Assembly (NCBI GenBank): GCA_030699825.1
Contig: JAUYKV010000033.1
Location: 1-64,000 of the forward strand
Reading direction: 5' to 3'
Length of the DNA stretch: 64,000 nucleotides
Source of the DNA: Pseudomonas sp.
Lineage (GTDB): Bacteria; Pseudomonadota; Gammaproteobacteria; Pseudomonadales; Pseudomonadaceae
Below, in pieces: positions 48,939-58,913 of this stretch. A program made the position numbers and the translations under genes. Numbering within the stretch: the first letter of the stretch is position 1; each line of letters begins with the position of its first letter. A model generated the notes under the pieces. The model had not been told where the DNA came from, made no database searches, and worked only from the letters and a program-made list of their open reading frames with translations.

Positions 48939-50228
48939 TCAAGCCTGCAAGACGCAGGTCGCCACATGGTCGGCCAATGCCGCCCAGGCGATACTTTGTT
49001 GTTCACCCTGGCCCCGCAGCGGCTTGCAACCTACCACTTGCCGGGCCAGTTCGTCTTCACCCATGACCAAGGCGTAAAGCGCGCCGCTCTTGTCGGCCTT
49101 CTTCAGTTGACTCTTGAAACTGCCCGAGCCGGCATTGACCTGCAGACGCAAGCCCGGCAATTGATCGCGCAGACGCTCGGCCAAGACCAGCGCCGCCAAT
49201 TCGGCCGGTTCGCCCAGGGCACAGAGGTAGACATCGACCTGCCGGGCGATTTCTGCCGGTACTTTATCCAAGGTTTCGATCAGCAGCACCAGGCGCTCGA
49301 TACCCATGGCAAAGCCCACGCCCGGCGTCGGCTTGCCGCCCATCTGCTCGACCAGGCCATCGTAGCGGCCACCGGCGCAGACCGTGCCCTGGGCGCCGAG
49401 CCGGTCGGTTACCCACTCGAACACGGTCTTGCTGTAGTAATCCAGGCCGCGCACCAGCTTGGGATTGATCACATAAGGAACACCCGCCGCATCCAGGCGC
49501 GCCTTCAGGCCGTCGAAATGCAGTCGCGATTCGTCGTCCAGGTAATCCGCCATCTTCGGTGCATCGGCCAGCAGCGCCTGGGTCTCCGGCGACTTGCTGT
49601 CGAGCACGCGCAGCGGATTGCTGGTCATGCGCCGACGACTGTCTTCATCGAGCCGCTCGGCGTGGGCCGTGAGGTACTCGACCAGAGCCTCGCGATAGAC
49701 CGCCCGCGCGGCGCTGGTGCCCAGGCTATTGAGCTCCAGGCTGACCGCATCGCGAATACCGAGCAGGCCCCACAGGCGCCAGGTCAGGATGATCAACTCG
49801 GCGTCGATATCCGGACCATCGATATTGAACACTTCCACACCGATCTGGTGGAACTGGCGGTAACGCCCCTTCTGCGGGCGCTCATGACGGAACATCGGCC
49901 CGATGTACCAGAGTTTCTGGATCTGCCCGCCACCGGCCAGGCCATGCTCGAGTACCGCCCGCACGCAGGCGGCGGTGCCTTCGGGACGCAGGGTCAGGGA
50001 GTCGCCGTTGCGATCCTCGAAGGTGTACATCTCTTTTTCGACGATGTCGGTGACTTCGCCGATCGAGCGTTTGAACAGCTCGGTGAACTCGACGATCGGC
50101 ATGCGCATCTGTCGATAACCGTAGCCATCCAGCAGACGCGCCACGCTGTCTTCGAAGTAACGCCAAAGCGGGGTCTGCTCGGGCAGGATATCGTTCATGC
50201 CACGAATGGCTTGCAGGGACTTGCTCAA
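48939..50228 (-). CDS. hisS: Histidyl-tRNA synthetase
   Basis: Class II synthetase for histidine. 429 residues: motif 1 region, motif 2 ([20 protein letters not shown], about 105-124), the histidine-specific [15 protein letters not shown] and [20 protein letters not shown], motif 3 ([14 protein letters not shown]), and the anticodon-binding domain. The start is TTG at 50228 with AAGGAA 7-8 bases upstream; the family's usual opening [18 protein letters not shown] follows. It lies 18 bases after ispG. Confidence 0.96.
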   Translation of the reverse strand: MSKSLQAIRGMNDILPEQTPLWRYFEDSVARLLDGYGYRQMRMPIVEFTELFKRSIGEVTDIVEKEMYTFEDRNGDSLTLRPEGTAACVRAVLEHGLAGGGQIQKLWYIGPMFRHERPQKGRYRQFHQIGVEVFNIDGPDIDAELIILTWRLWGLLGIRDAVSLELNSLGTSAARAVYREALVEYLTAHAERLDEDSRRRMTSNPLRVLDSKSPETQALLADAPKMADYLDDESRLHFDGLKARLDAAGVPYVINPKLVRGLDYYSKTVFEWVTDRLGAQGTVCAGGRYDGLVEQMGGKPTPGVGFAMGIERLVLLIETLDKVPAEIARQVDVYLCALGEPAELAALVLAERLRDQLPGLRLQVNAGSGSFKSQLKKADKSGALYALVMGEDELARQVVGCKPLRGQGEQQSIAWAALADHVATCVLQA

Positions 50229-50246
50229 TTCATTTCCTTAACAGGG

Positions 50247-51359
50247 TTAGCTGCGCACGATAACCGTAGCGTCAGCAGCGACCTTCTCGGCCGCCTTCTG
50301 GCGTATCAGCTTTTCCAGCTCATCCACCAGGTTGTCGTTGCCCAGTTTCTGCGCCGGCTTGCCATCGATATAGATCAGGTTGCTCGGCGAACCACCGGTC
50401 AGACCGACGTCCGCTTCCTTGGCTTCGCCCGGGCCGTTGACCACGCAGCCGATCACCGCGACATCCAGCGGCACCAGCAGGTCTTCCAGACGGCCTTCGA
50501 GGTCGTTCATGGTCTTGACCACATCGAAGTTCTGCCGCGAGCAGCTCGGGCAGGCGATGAAGTTGATCCCGCGCGAACGCAGACGCAGCGACTTGAGAAT
50601 ATCGAAGCCGACCTTGATCTCTTCCACCGGATCGGCGGCCAGGGAGATGCGGATGGTATCGCCAATCCCCTCGGCCAGCAGCATACCCAGGCCAACAGCC
50701 GACTTCACCGTGCCGGAACGCAGGCCACCGGCCTCGGTGATGCCCAGGTGCAAGGGCTGCTCGATGCGCTTGGACAGCAGCCGATAGGCCTCCACCGCCA
50801 TGAACACATCGGAAGCTTTGACGCTGACCTTGAAGTCCGGGAAATTCAGGCGATCCAGGTGTTCGACATGGCGCAACGCCGATTCGACCAGAGCCTCCGG
50901 GGTCGGCTCGCCGTATTTCTTCTGCAGGTCTTTCTCCAGCGAACCGGCGTTGACCCCGATGCGAATCGAGATGCCGCGATCACGCGCCGCCTCGACCACG
51001 GCCTTGACCCGGTCTGCACGGCCGATATTGCCCGGATTGATGCGCAGGCAATCGACGCCCAGTTCGGCCACCCGCAGGGCGATCTGGTAATCGAAGTGAA
51101 TATCCGCCACCAGCGGCAGGCTGACCTGCTGCTTGATTCGGCCAAAGGCTTCGGCGGCGTCCATGTCCGGCACCGAAATGCGCACGATATCGGCACCGGC
51201 TTCCTGCAGGCGACGAACCTGGGCCACGGTTGCAGCCACATCGTTGGTATCGGTGTTGGTCATGCTCTGCACGGCGATGGGGGAATCTCCGCCCACCGGC
51301 ACCGAGCCAACCCAGATCTTGCGCGTCAGGCGACGCTTGATCGGCGATTCGCAATGCAT
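50247..51359 (-). CDS. ispG: 4-hydroxy-3-methylbut-2-en-1-yl diphosphate synthase
   Basis: Penultimate step of the MEP isoprenoid pathway, reducing MEcPP to HMBPP with a 4Fe-4S cluster. 370 residues: TIM barrel (1-240; [19 protein letters not shown]) and a ferredoxin-sulfite reductase-like domain with cluster cysteines in [10 protein letters not shown] and [12 protein letters not shown]. The start ATG lies one base after the rodZ stop, so the two are probably translationally coupled. Its cluster is made by the isc genes encoded nearby. Confidence 0.97.
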   Translation of the reverse strand: MHCESPIKRRLTRKIWVGSVPVGGDSPIAVQSMTNTDTNDVAATVAQVRRLQEAGADIVRISVPDMDAAEAFGRIKQQVSLPLVADIHFDYQIALRVAELGVDCLRINPGNIGRADRVKAVVEAARDRGISIRIGVNAGSLEKDLQKKYGEPTPEALVESALRHVEHLDRLNFPDFKVSVKASDVFMAVEAYRLLSKRIEQPLHLGITEAGGLRSGTVKSAVGLGMLLAEGIGDTIRISLAADPVEEIKVGFDILKSLRLRSRGINFIACPSCSRQNFDVVKTMNDLEGRLEDLLVPLDVAVIGCVVNGPGEAKEADVGLTGGSPSNLIYIDGKPAQKLGNDNLVDELEKLIRQKAAEKVAADATVIVRS

Positions 51360-51360
51360 G

Positions 51361-52353
51361 TTACTGACCACCCAACTTTATGCGCGCGGTTTCACCCGTG
51401 GTAAAGGGGACCAGGTCGATCGCCTGGCCGTTGTAGCTCACTTGCGCGCCCCGGGCAAAGCCCAGGCGCAACTCCAGCGGCGCCTTGCCGAGCAGTTGCA
51501 GGCTCTCGCCCTTGCGCTTGAGCGCACTGAACAGCACCTTGCCGCTGGCATCGGTTACCTGCGTCCAGCAATCGGCGATGAAGCTGACACTCAGCCTGCC
51601 CTCACCCGCCGCGACGGCCAACGACTCGGCAGGCGCAGGGCTGACAGCAGCAGTGGCGGTAACATCGGTAGCGCCAGGCGGTTCAACCGCCGCAACCGCT
51701 GCAACCTCTGCAACCTCTGCCTGTTCTGTCTGTTCTGCCTGCTCTGCAGAGCTATCCACTTCAGGCTCTGCTGCTGCCTCGGCGGTGGCAGATGGCAGGC
51801 TCAGCTCAGTCGCCCCCTGCGCCGCCAGCACGGCCTGATCTTCCGGCTCATCCAGGGGATGAATCTGCGTCGTGCCATCGGCGCCGTCTACTTCAACCTG
51901 CTCGATGCTGGTCACGGGTGACTCGTCGGTTTGCCGTTCGGCCTGTTCTTGCCACCAGTAAAAACCGACGCCAGCGAGCACCACCAGCAGGGCAAAACTG
52001 ACGAATCGCAGGATACGTTGCGAATAGCGTACCGGCTCTTCGATATGGCCCAGGCTGTGCACATCACTGCCCACGGCATCGCTGCCGGTGAACTGATCGA
52101 ATTCCAGCACCAGGCGACTCTGATCCATGCCCAGGAGTTTTGCATAGGCGCGCACATAGCCACGGGCAAAGGTGTTGCCCGGCAATTTATCGAAAGCACC
52201 GGCTTCGATCTGACTCAAGCGCAGCGGCGTGAGGTTAAGCTGGGCGGCCACTTCATCGATGGCCCAGCCCTTGCTCTCGCGCGCCTCGCGCAGTGACTCG
52301 CCAGGATTGACACGCTGGGCTGTTACAACTTCAGGATGCGCCGCGTTCATCAT
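51361..52353 (-). CDS. rodZ: Cytoskeleton protein RodZ
   Basis: Links MreB to the elongasome. 330 residues: cytoplasmic helix-turn-helix domain (18-90; [20 protein letters not shown]), one transmembrane helix (about 114-133, [17 protein letters not shown]), a low-complexity acidic linker (about 165-255), and a C-terminal DUF4115 beta domain (258-330; [20 protein letters not shown]). The linker contains three-residue repeats ([18 protein letters not shown]) encoded by a 9-base periodic sequence. Its ATG overlaps the pilF stop (ATGA). Confidence 0.96.
   Translation of the reverse strand: MMNAAHPEVVTAQRVNPGESLREARESKGWAIDEVAAQLNLTPLRLSQIEAGAFDKLPGNTFARGYVRAYAKLLGMDQSRLVLEFDQFTGSDAVGSDVHSLGHIEEPVRYSQRILRFVSFALLVVLAGVGFYWWQEQAERQTDESPVTSIEQVEVDGADGTTQIHPLDEPEDQAVLAAQGATELSLPSATAEAAAEPEVDSSAEQAEQTEQAEVAEVAAVAAVEPPGATDVTATAAVSPAPAESLAVAAGEGRLSVSFIADCWTQVTDASGKVLFSALKRKGESLQLLGKAPLELRLGFARGAQVSYNGQAIDLVPFTTGETARIKLGGQ
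51683..51750 (-). repeat. 9-base periodic repeat in the rodZ linker
   Basis: Imperfect units such as GCAACCTCT and GCCTGTTCT follow each other in 9-base register. They encode three-residue units in the periplasmic linker. Slippage would change linker length without breaking the frame. Confidence 0.75.
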
Positions 52354-53108
52354 TGCTCCGACCGATATTGCTGATATTCCGGCGTGCCGGGATAAAGACG
52401 TTTCAATTGCAGACCCAGGCTGGCAGCCGTGTCGCGATCCTCGAAGATGGTCGCCAGGTTCGCGCCGAGCAACAAGCTACGCGCATTCTGCTCGGCCAGT
52501 TGGCTGTAACTATCGTAATAGCCGCGGGCCGGCACGTATTGCCGCTCCTCGTAGAGCAGCGTGGCCATCTCGAGCAACGCCCGTGGCTGGCGGCTATTGA
52601 GGCGCAGCGAGCGCTCGAAATAGGCTTTCGCCTGGTCGCGCTGGTTGAGCTTGAGCGCCGTCAAGCCAAGGTTCTCGAACACCCGCGAACGCTCGGGGTA
52701 CATATTGTCCACGGACGCTTGCTGATAATGCTCCAGCGCTTCCTGGTAGCGCCCCTGCTCGAACAGGAAACCACCGTAGTTATTCAACAAGCGGGCATCG
52801 CCACTGCGTTGCGATAGCGCCTTGCGGTAGTGTTCATCGGCCAGCTTGTATTCCATTTCCTGCTGGAACACCAGAGCCAGGGCCGCATGCGCATCAGCAC
52901 TGGACGGGTCGAGCTCGAGGGCCTTTTTCAGCGGTACCTTGGCCCGTTCGCCAGCGTCTTGCTGCAGATAGCCGATACCTAGCTGGATGTAGGCATCACG
53001 CGCTTCATCACGTCCCTTGCCGGTTCTCATCGGGTCGACATCGCCAGTCGACACACAGCCGGCCAACAGGCTGGCAATTAACAAGAACAGCGCTGTACGC
53101 AGGGTCAT
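52350..53108 (-). CDS. pilF: Type IV pilus biogenesis lipoprotein PilF (PilW)
   Basis: Pilotin that brings the PilQ secretin to the outer membrane. 252 residues: signal peptide with lipobox LLAGC (Cys about 17) and about six TPR units (YIQLGIGYLQQDAGERAKVP, HAALALVFQQEMEYKLADEH, ARLLNNYGGFLFEQGRYQEA). Start chosen at 53108 because it opens the signal peptide; rlmN is 13 bases upstream. Confidence 0.95.
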   Translation of the reverse strand: MTLRTALFLLIASLLAGCVSTGDVDPMRTGKGRDEARDAYIQLGIGYLQQDAGERAKVPLKKALELDPSSADAHAALALVFQQEMEYKLADEHYRKALSQRSGDARLLNNYGGFLFEQGRYQEALEHYQQASVDNMYPERSRVFENLGLTALKLNQRDQAKAYFERSLRLNSRQPRALLEMATLLYEERQYVPARGYYDSYSQLAEQNARSLLLGANLATIFEDRDTAASLGLQLKRLYPGTPEYQQYRSEQ

Positions 53109-53121
53109 GGGAATCCTCTCT

Positions 53122-54285
53122 TCAAGTTCGATTGGCGGCGGAACCTGGCGTTTCGGCCACGCCACTTATATCGCGCACTGCAAGCTCACGCACGGCAATG
53201 TAGCGCTCGCTACGGCGGGTACGATCCATCACCTGACCGACCAACTGGCCGCAGGCAGCATCGATGTCTTCGCCGCGCGTGGTGCGCACGGTGACATTGT
53301 GCCCGGCTTTGTGCAGCAGATCCTGGAAACGGCGAATGGCATTGTTGCTCGGCCGCTCGTAACCCGAATGAGGGAAGGGATTAAACGGGATTAAATTGAT
53401 CTTGCAAGGCACATTTTGCAGAAGTGCGATCATCTGCTCAGCATGCTCGGGCTTATCGTTGACGTCCTTGAGCAGGGTGTACTCGATGGTCAGCACACGT
53501 TTCTCGCCGAGGCGCGAGACATAACGCTGGCAGGCTGCCAGCAACATTTCCAGCGGGTACTTCTTGTTGATCGGCACCAACTGGTTGCGCAACTCATCGT
53601 TCGGCGCGTGCAGCGACAGCGCCAGGGAGACGTCGATGACTTCGCCCAGCTTGTCGATCATCGGCACCACGCCCGAGGTGGACAGGGTCACCTTGCGTTT
53701 GGAAATGCCATAGCCGAGGTCGTCCATCATGATTTTCATGGCGGCGACCACGTTGTCGAAGTTCAGCAACGGCTCGCCCATGCCCATCATCACCACATTG
53801 GTGATGGCGCGATCGACCTTGGCCGGCACGCTACCGAACGACTTGTTGGCGATCCACACCTGACCGATCACTTCGGCGGCCGTCAGATCGCTATTGAAAC
53901 CCTGCTTGCCCGTGGAGCAGAAGCTGCAATCCAGTGCGCAACCAGCCTGCGACGACACGCACAGGGTGCCGCGCGAACCTTGCGGGATATACACGGTTTC
54001 CACACAACTGCCCGACGCCACCCGCACTACCCACTTGCGCGTGCCATCGGTAGAAATATCTTCGCTGACCACTTCCGGGCCGCGGATTTCAGCGCAGGTC
54101 TTGAGCTTTTCGCGCAAGACCTTGCTGACATTACTCATGGCATCGAAATCATCGACGCCAAAGTGGTGAATCCATTTCATCAACTGACCGGCACGGAAAC
54201 GCTTTTCCCCGATGTCCTCGAAGAACTGTTCCATTTCTGCCTGGGTCAGACCCAGTAGATTGATTTTGCCGGTAGCTTCAGTCAT
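53122..54285 (-). CDS. rlmN: Dual-specificity 23S rRNA/tRNA adenine-C2 methyltransferase RlmN
   Basis: Radical-SAM enzyme that methylates A2503 of 23S rRNA and A37 of some tRNAs. 387 residues: radical-SAM cluster motif C116-x3-C120-x2-C123 ([12 protein letters not shown]), the GEPLLNFDN loop, and the methylated Cys in [10 protein letters not shown] near residue 348. Start [15 protein letters not shown] at 54285. Lies between ndk and pilF. Confidence 0.97.
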   Translation of the reverse strand: MTEATGKINLLGLTQAEMEQFFEDIGEKRFRAGQLMKWIHHFGVDDFDAMSNVSKVLREKLKTCAEIRGPEVVSEDISTDGTRKWVVRVASGSCVETVYIPQGSRGTLCVSSQAGCALDCSFCSTGKQGFNSDLTAAEVIGQVWIANKSFGSVPAKVDRAITNVVMMGMGEPLLNFDNVVAAMKIMMDDLGYGISKRKVTLSTSGVVPMIDKLGEVIDVSLALSLHAPNDELRNQLVPINKKYPLEMLLAACQRYVSRLGEKRVLTIEYTLLKDVNDKPEHAEQMIALLQNVPCKINLIPFNPFPHSGYERPSNNAIRRFQDLLHKAGHNVTVRTTRGEDIDAACGQLVGQVMDRTRRSERYIAVRELAVRDISGVAETPGSAANRT

Positions 54286-54309
54286 GGCTTCACCCTCGCA
54301 CGCGTCGCC

Positions 54310-54741
54310 TTAGCGAATGCGCGCGCACACCTCGGTAGCGGAGAAGAAGTAAGCGATTTCGCGGGCGGCGGACGCCTCGGAATCGGAACCGTGTACCGCG
54401 TTCTCGTCGATGGATACCGCGAAATCGGCGCGAATGGTGCCGGCAGCCGCTTCCTTCGGGTTGGTGGCGCCCATCAGTTCACGGTTCTTGGCGATGGCAT
54501 CTTCACCTTCCAGCACCTGAACGATGACCGGACCGGAGACCATGAAAGCCACCAGATCCTTGAAGAAGCCGCGCTCGCTGTGCTCGGCATAGAAACCGCC
54601 AGCTTCGCGCTCGGACAGCTGCACCATCTTCGAGGCGACGATGCGCAGGCCGGCTTTTTCGAAACGGCTGACGATCTCGCCGATTACGTTCTTGGCAACA
54701 GCGTCGGGCTTGATGATGGAGAAAGTACGTTGAACAGCCAT
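54310..54741 (-). CDS. ndk: Nucleoside diphosphate kinase
   Basis: Phosphorylates NDPs to NTPs through a phospho-histidine. 143 residues with [20 protein letters not shown] at the start and the active-site His in [13 protein letters not shown] (about residue 117). Its promoter (54787-54801) lies inside a perfect inverted repeat. Confidence 0.97.
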   Translation of the reverse strand: MAVQRTFSIIKPDAVAKNVIGEIVSRFEKAGLRIVASKMVQLSEREAGGFYAEHSERGFFKDLVAFMVSGPVIVQVLEGEDAIAKNRELMGATNPKEAAAGTIRADFAVSIDENAVHGSDSEASAAREIAYFFSATEVCARIR

Positions 54742-54779
54742 GTGTAACTCCAGAAACAGTGGGTAAATACGAAAAATTA

Positions 54780-54802
54780 AACCCGCGGATTATACGCGGG
54801 TT
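54780..54802 (-). promoter_or_regulatory. ndk -10 box framed by a perfect inverted repeat
   Basis: AACCCGCG-TATAATC-CGCGGGTT on the minus strand. The TATAAT -10 box lies exactly in the centre of two 8-base inverted arms. The layout suggests an operator for an unknown regulator or a start-site hairpin. The -35 match is weak. Confidence 0.6.
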
Positions 54803-54819
54803 AGGGGGCAAAGCATAAG

Positions 54820-54908
54820 GGCAGCGGCAAGCGGTACGTTATAAGCGGCAAGCAAGAGCCTGGACAGAAACCGCTTCGCCTGCAGCTCATGACTTACCGC
54901 TTACCGCT
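54820..54908. repeat. GCGGCAAGC-type short repeats after iscX
   Basis: AGCGGCAAGCGGTACG, AAGCGGCAAGCAAGAGC, CTTACCGCTTACCGCTTT: imperfect repeats of a CAAGCGG/CCGCTTG unit in both orientations. Similar strings lie at 13126-13149, 18608-18640 and 25298-25314. Confidence 0.65.
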
Positions 54909-54909
54909 T

Positions 54910-55110
54910 TTACTCCAGTTCTTCGATCCAGGCGGCCTGAATGGCTTCAAGCACTTTCTCGCCAGCGCGCTGCGGATCGTCGGAAAACTCCGGCAAAGCC
55001 AGCACCCAGCGATGCAGATCGACAAAATTGACCAGACGCGGATCGACGTCAGGCTTGCTTTCCGCCAACTGGATCGCGATTTCCAGCACATCGGACCATT
55101 TGAGGCTCAT
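54910..55110 (-). CDS. iscX: Iron-sulfur assembly protein IscX
   Basis: Small acidic protein (66 residues) that binds IscS and regulates cluster assembly. MSLKWSDVLEIAIQLAESKP, FVDLHRWVLALPEFSDDPQ and the Glu-rich end WIEELE are typical. Last gene of the isc operon, 22 bases after fdx. Confidence 0.95.
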   Translation of the reverse strand: MSLKWSDVLEIAIQLAESKPDVDPRLVNFVDLHRWVLALPEFSDDPQRAGEKVLEAIQAAWIEELE

Positions 55111-55132
55111 GACCTGCTCCTTTGCCGACGAT

Positions 55133-55471
55133 TCAGTGCCCTTCGGACACCTGATTGATGGTGTACCTGGGGATTTCCACCACCAGATCCTGCTCGGCCA
55201 CCACGGCCTGACAAGACAGCCGCGAATTAGGCTCCAGCCCCCAGGCCTTGTCCAGCATATCGTCCTCGAGCTCGTCGGAAGGCTGCATGGAGGAGAAGCC
55301 CTCACGAACCACGACGTGACAGGTCGTGCAGGCACAGGATTTCTCACAGGCATGCTCGATGTCGATACCGTTGCGCAGGGCGACGTTGAGCACGGTTTCG
55401 CCCGGCTGCGCCTCGACCACCGCCCCCTCAGGGCAGTGCTCGGCGTTGGGCAGAAAAATCACCTGCGGCAT
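55133..55471 (-). CDS. fdx: 2Fe-2S ferredoxin of the isc operon
   Basis: Electron donor for cluster assembly. 112 residues of the adrenodoxin type: PQVIFLPNAEHCPEGAVVEA at the start, cluster cysteines in CEKSCACTTCHVVV (about 42-51) and a fourth in SCQAVVAEQDL (about 87). Two bases separate it from the hscA stop. Confidence 0.96.
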   Translation of the reverse strand: MPQVIFLPNAEHCPEGAVVEAQPGETVLNVALRNGIDIEHACEKSCACTTCHVVVREGFSSMQPSDELEDDMLDKAWGLEPNSRLSCQAVVAEQDLVVEIPRYTINQVSEGH

Positions 55472-55473
55472 GC

Positions 55474-57339
55474 TTATTCCTCGATTTCATTAAGACTACG
55501 GCCAGCCAATGCGGCCTTGACCGTGGCATCCAGGCGACGAGCGGCAAAGGCATCAGTCACCTGGGTCAAACGTTTGGTTTGCTGCTCGATGGCCAGGCCA
55601 TCGTTGCCTGCCATCAGCTCGCGCAACTGCTGGATCTGCGCCTCGATCGCCAGACGCTCATCGGCCTCCAGCAAACGCTCGCCATCGGCCTGCAAGGCAG
55701 CCTCTACCGCCTCGAGCAGACGCTGGGCATCCACCTGCTGCTCGCGCAACACACGGGCAGCCTTGTCGTCACCGGCATTCTTGAACGAGTCCTGCAACAT
55801 GCGCGCGATTTCGCCATCGGTCAGCCCGTAGGACGGTTTGACCTGGATGCTCGCCTCGACTCCCGAGGCGAGCTCACGGGCCGCCACGCTGAGCAGGCCA
55901 TCGGCATCGACCTGGAAGGTCACCCGAATCTTCGCCGCACCGGCGACCATCGGCGGAATGCCGCGCAATTCGAAACGCGCCAGGGAGCGGCAATCGCTGA
56001 TCAGCTCGCGCTCGCCTTGCAGCACATGAATCATCATGGCCGTCTGGCCATCTTTATAGGTGGTGAAATCCTGCGCCCGCGCCACCGGAATGGTGGTATT
56101 GCGCGGGATGACCTTCTCCATCAGCCCGCCCATGGTTTCCAGGCCAAGCGACAGCGGGATCACATCCAGCAGCAACAGCTCCTCACCATCGCCACGCTGG
56201 TTACCCGCCAGGGCATCGGCCTGGATCGCGGCACCGATAGCCACCACCTGATCCGGATCGATATCGGTCAAGGGCTCGCGGGCGAACATCTCGGCCACCG
56301 CCTGGCGCACCCGCGGCACGCGCGTCGAGCCACCGACCATGACCACGGCCTCGACCTCTTCCAGTTCGATGCCGGTATCACGCACGGCACGCCGACAGGC
56401 CTTGAGGCTGCGCGCCAGCATCGGCTCGATCAACGCATCGAACTGCTCGCGACTCAACTGTCCCTGCCAGGCCCCGTGACTGAGCCGGACCGTAGCACAG
56501 CTGGTCAGGGCTTCCTTGGCCACGCAGGCGGCCTGCAGCAGACTGCGCTGCTCACCCGGATCGAGGTCGGCAGACAAACCGGCCTGCTCGATCATCCAGC
56601 CGGCAATCGCGTGATCGAAGTCATCGCCGCCCAGGGCACTGTCGCCACCGGTGGCCAAGACTTCGAACACGCCACCGGTCAGGCGCAGAATGGAGATATC
56701 GAAGGTGCCACCGCCCAGGTCATAAATCGCCACCACGCCTTCGGCATGCTGGTCCAGACCATAGGCCACGGCGGCTGCGGTCGGCTCATTGAGCAGGCGC
56801 AGCACATTCAGACCGGCCAGACGCGCAGCATCCTTGGTGGCCTGGCGCTGGGAGTCATCGAAGTAGGCCGGCACCGTGATGACCGCACCGACCAACTCGC
56901 CACCCAGGGCGGCCTCGGCACGCTGACGCAGCACCTTGAGAATATCGGCAGACACTTCGACCGGGCTTTTCGGCCCCTGCACGGTCTCGATAAAGGGCAT
57001 GTGCGACTCGCCCTCGACAAAACGGTAGGGCAACTGCTCGCCCAACTGTTTGACGTCGGCCAGGCCGCGGCCCATCAGGCGTTTGACCGACAGCACGGTA
57101 TTCAGCGGGTCGGCGGAAGCGGCCAGCCTGGCGGCCTCGCCGACCTCAATACGCTCGGCGTGATAGCGCACCGCGGAGGGCAGTATGACCTGCCCCGCGG
57201 CATCGGCGAGGGGCTCGGACAGGCCGCTGCGCACCGCAGCGACCAGCGAATTGGTGGTACCCAGATCAATCCCCACCGCCAACCGACGCTGGTGGGGCTG
57301 GGGGCTCTGTCCGGGCTCAGCGATCTGCAGTAAGGCCAT
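55474..57339 (-). CDS. hscA: Fe-S protein assembly chaperone HscA
   Basis: DnaK-type chaperone that with HscB releases clusters from IscU. 621 residues: ATPase domain ([15 protein letters not shown] at 22, [45 protein letters not shown]) and a substrate-binding domain (from about 390). The Glu-Pro-Gln type opening [19 protein letters not shown] is the usual HscA start. ATG at 57339; hscB ends 53 bases earlier. Confidence 0.97.
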   Translation of the reverse strand: MALLQIAEPGQSPQPHQRRLAVGIDLGTTNSLVAAVRSGLSEPLADAAGQVILPSAVRYHAERIEVGEAARLAASADPLNTVLSVKRLMGRGLADVKQLGEQLPYRFVEGESHMPFIETVQGPKSPVEVSADILKVLRQRAEAALGGELVGAVITVPAYFDDSQRQATKDAARLAGLNVLRLLNEPTAAAVAYGLDQHAEGVVAIYDLGGGTFDISILRLTGGVFEVLATGGDSALGGDDFDHAIAGWMIEQAGLSADLDPGEQRSLLQAACVAKEALTSCATVRLSHGAWQGQLSREQFDALIEPMLARSLKACRRAVRDTGIELEEVEAVVMVGGSTRVPRVRQAVAEMFAREPLTDIDPDQVVAIGAAIQADALAGNQRGDGEELLLLDVIPLSLGLETMGGLMEKVIPRNTTIPVARAQDFTTYKDGQTAMMIHVLQGERELISDCRSLARFELRGIPPMVAGAAKIRVTFQVDADGLLSVAARELASGVEASIQVKPSYGLTDGEIARMLQDSFKNAGDDKAARVLREQQVDAQRLLEAVEAALQADGERLLEADERLAIEAQIQQLRELMAGNDGLAIEQQTKRLTQVTDAFAARRLDATVKAALAGRSLNEIEE

Positions 57340-57392
57340 GATTAATAAATGCTTATCTGTATATCAGGCGTGCCAGGTTGGCGGCGCGTGGG

Positions 57393-57914
57393 TTAATCGT
57401 CGAGGCGCTCTTCCAGCTGGCGCACCTCGTGGGAAAGTTTGTCGAGAAACTGCATGCGGCGCATCAGGCGCTCGGCCTCGGCGCGGCGCTGCACATCATC
57501 CCAACAAACCGCAAAGCGCTCGCTTAACTCGTCCTGAGCAAGCTTCAGGCGGCGCTTGAACGTCGCCACGCCCGGCAAGTCGGCGCTGTCCTGCAGATCT
57601 TCCAATTCTTCACGCCACTGCATCTGCTGCAACAGGAAGTCCGGATCTTGCACCGTGACCTCCAGGGGCAATTCCGGCCCACTTAGCGCCAGCAGGTAAC
57701 GCGCGCGTTGGGGTGTACTTTTCAGCGTGCTGTAGGCCTCATTGAGGCTGGCCGAATGCTCCAGCGCCAGGCGCTGCTCACGGTCGGAGGCATCGGCGAA
57801 GCGATCCGGATGGACACTGCGCGCCAGCTCGCGATAACGCACGGCCAACTGCTCGAGATCCAGATGGAAGCTCGGCTTGATATCGAACAGGGCAAAATGA
57901 CAAGGACTACCCAC
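57393..57914 (-). CDS. hscB: Co-chaperone HscB (J-domain)
   Basis: 173 residues. N-terminal J domain with the HPD motif ([14 protein letters not shown], about 35) and a C-terminal helical domain that binds IscU. I chose the GTG at 57914 because its product [20 protein letters not shown] matches the family start; a longer frame would run back through the end of iscA. Starts 13 bases after the iscA stop. Confidence 0.94.
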   Translation of the reverse strand: MGSPCHFALFDIKPSFHLDLEQLAVRYRELARSVHPDRFADASDREQRLALEHSASLNEAYSTLKSTPQRARYLLALSGPELPLEVTVQDPDFLLQQMQWREELEDLQDSADLPGVATFKRRLKLAQDELSERFAVCWDDVQRRAEAERLMRRMQFLDKLSHEVRQLEERLDD

Positions 57915-57927
57915 TAGGGTCTGACTC

Positions 57928-58251
57928 TCAGATATTGAAGCTTTCGCCGCAGCCACATTCGCCACGCACGTTGGGATTGTTGAACTTGAAGCCTTCGTTC
58001 AAGCCTTCCTTGACGAAGTCCAGTTCCGTGCCGTCGAGGTACACCAGGCTCTTGGGATCGATGATCACCTTGACCCCGTGACTCTCGAACACCAGGTCTT
58101 CGCTGGCGGCCTCGTCGACGAATTCCAGCACATAAGCCAAGCCCGAGCAGCCGGTCGTGCGCACGGCCAGGCGGATACCGTCGCCCTTGCCGCGCCCTTC
58201 AAGCGAACGCCGCACGTGCTGAGCGGCAGCTTCGGTCATGCTGATAGCCAT
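57928..58251 (-). CDS. iscA: A-type iron-sulfur carrier IscA
   Basis: 107 residues with the three conserved cysteines: [15 protein letters not shown] (Cys about 35) and the C-terminal GECGCGESF (Cys-x-Cys). AGGAGG is placed six bases before the ATG at 58251. Carries clusters to target enzymes such as IspG. Confidence 0.96.
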   Translation of the reverse strand: MAISMTEAAAQHVRRSLEGRGKGDGIRLAVRTTGCSGLAYVLEFVDEAASEDLVFESHGVKVIIDPKSLVYLDGTELDFVKEGLNEGFKFNNPNVRGECGCGESFNI

Positions 58252-58262
58252 CGACAACCTCC

Positions 58263-58649
58263 TTAGAGCAAACCTTTCTTCTGCCGGTAATCACGCACGG
58301 CCGCCTTGATGGCGTCCTCGGCGAGTACCGAGCAGTGGATCTTCACCGGCGGCAACGCCAACTCTTCGGCGAGCTGAGTGTTCTTGATGGTTTCCGCTTC
58401 GTCCAGGGTCTTGCCCTTCATCCACTCGGTGGCCAGGGAGCTGGAAGCGATCGCGGAACCGCAACCGTAGGTCTTGAACTTGGCATCTTCGATGACGCCC
58501 TGCTCGTTGACCTTGATCTGCAAGCGCATCACGTCGCCGCAGGCCGGCGCGCCGACCATGCCGGTACCGACATCCGGGTCTTCGGCATCCATCTTGCCGA
58601 CGTTGCGCGGATTCTCGTAGTGATCAATGACCTTTTCACTGTAAGCCAT
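58263..58649 (-). CDS. iscU: Iron-sulfur cluster scaffold IscU
   Basis: 128 residues: cluster cysteines in [24 protein letters not shown] and [11 protein letters not shown], and the HscA-recognition motif LPPVKIH. All present. The iscS stop lies about 260 bases upstream, a wide gap filled by a TA-bounded repeat. Confidence 0.97.
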   Translation of the reverse strand: MAYSEKVIDHYENPRNVGKMDAEDPDVGTGMVGAPACGDVMRLQIKVNEQGVIEDAKFKTYGCGSAIASSSLATEWMKGKTLDEAETIKNTQLAEELALPPVKIHCSVLAEDAIKAAVRDYRQKKGLL

Positions 58650-58691
58650 GCTGGTGTTCCTCTCTTGTCAGGGGCTGCTCGACAGCAGCTT

Positions 58692-58913
58692 TAGCAGGCT
58701 GTTGAAATACTACCTGCGTTGCCGATGCGTCGTTAAAAACAGGCTCGGGTGCGAGCCCAGTCAAAACGCTCATTTACAACACGTAAACTGCGCTTTTGAT
58801 TCGCTACGCTCACCCCTTCGGGGCCAGCCTGCGGCTGTTACTCCGCTGCGCTACGTTTCACCTGTTTTTGCCTAGCCTCGGCTGCCTCGCCTACGTTTTT
58901 CAACGGCCTGCTA
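58692..58913. mobile_element. TA-bounded element between iscS and iscU (hairpin repeat copy D)
   Basis: Left end TA (58692-58693) followed by GCAGGCTGTTGAAATAC. The right end read inward is TA (58913-58912) followed by GCAGGCCGTTGAAAAAC. The arms match in 16 of 18 bases. The element is about 220 bases long, holds no credible gene and contains the hairpin GCTCATTTACAACACGTAAA (58768-58787) and a CCCCTTCGGGGC hairpin. The right TA plus G is the TAG stop of iscS, so it was inserted exactly at the stop codon. No transposase is present. It resembles a MITE of an IS630/Tc1-type element, which duplicate TA. Confidence 0.7.
58768..58793. repeat. Dispersed hairpin repeat, copy D core
   Basis: GCTCATTTACAACACGTAAACTGCGC, identical to copy A (30077-30102) except for one base in the loop. 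Confidence 0.8.

Noticed and set aside
48966..51404. 812-codon open frame opposite hisS and ispG
   Set aside because: Spans two real genes on the other strand and has no recognisable domain.
58692..58913. Insertion sequence with transposase between iscS and iscU
   Set aside because: Only about 220 bases and no reading frame resembling a transposase, so I call it a possible non-autonomous element.
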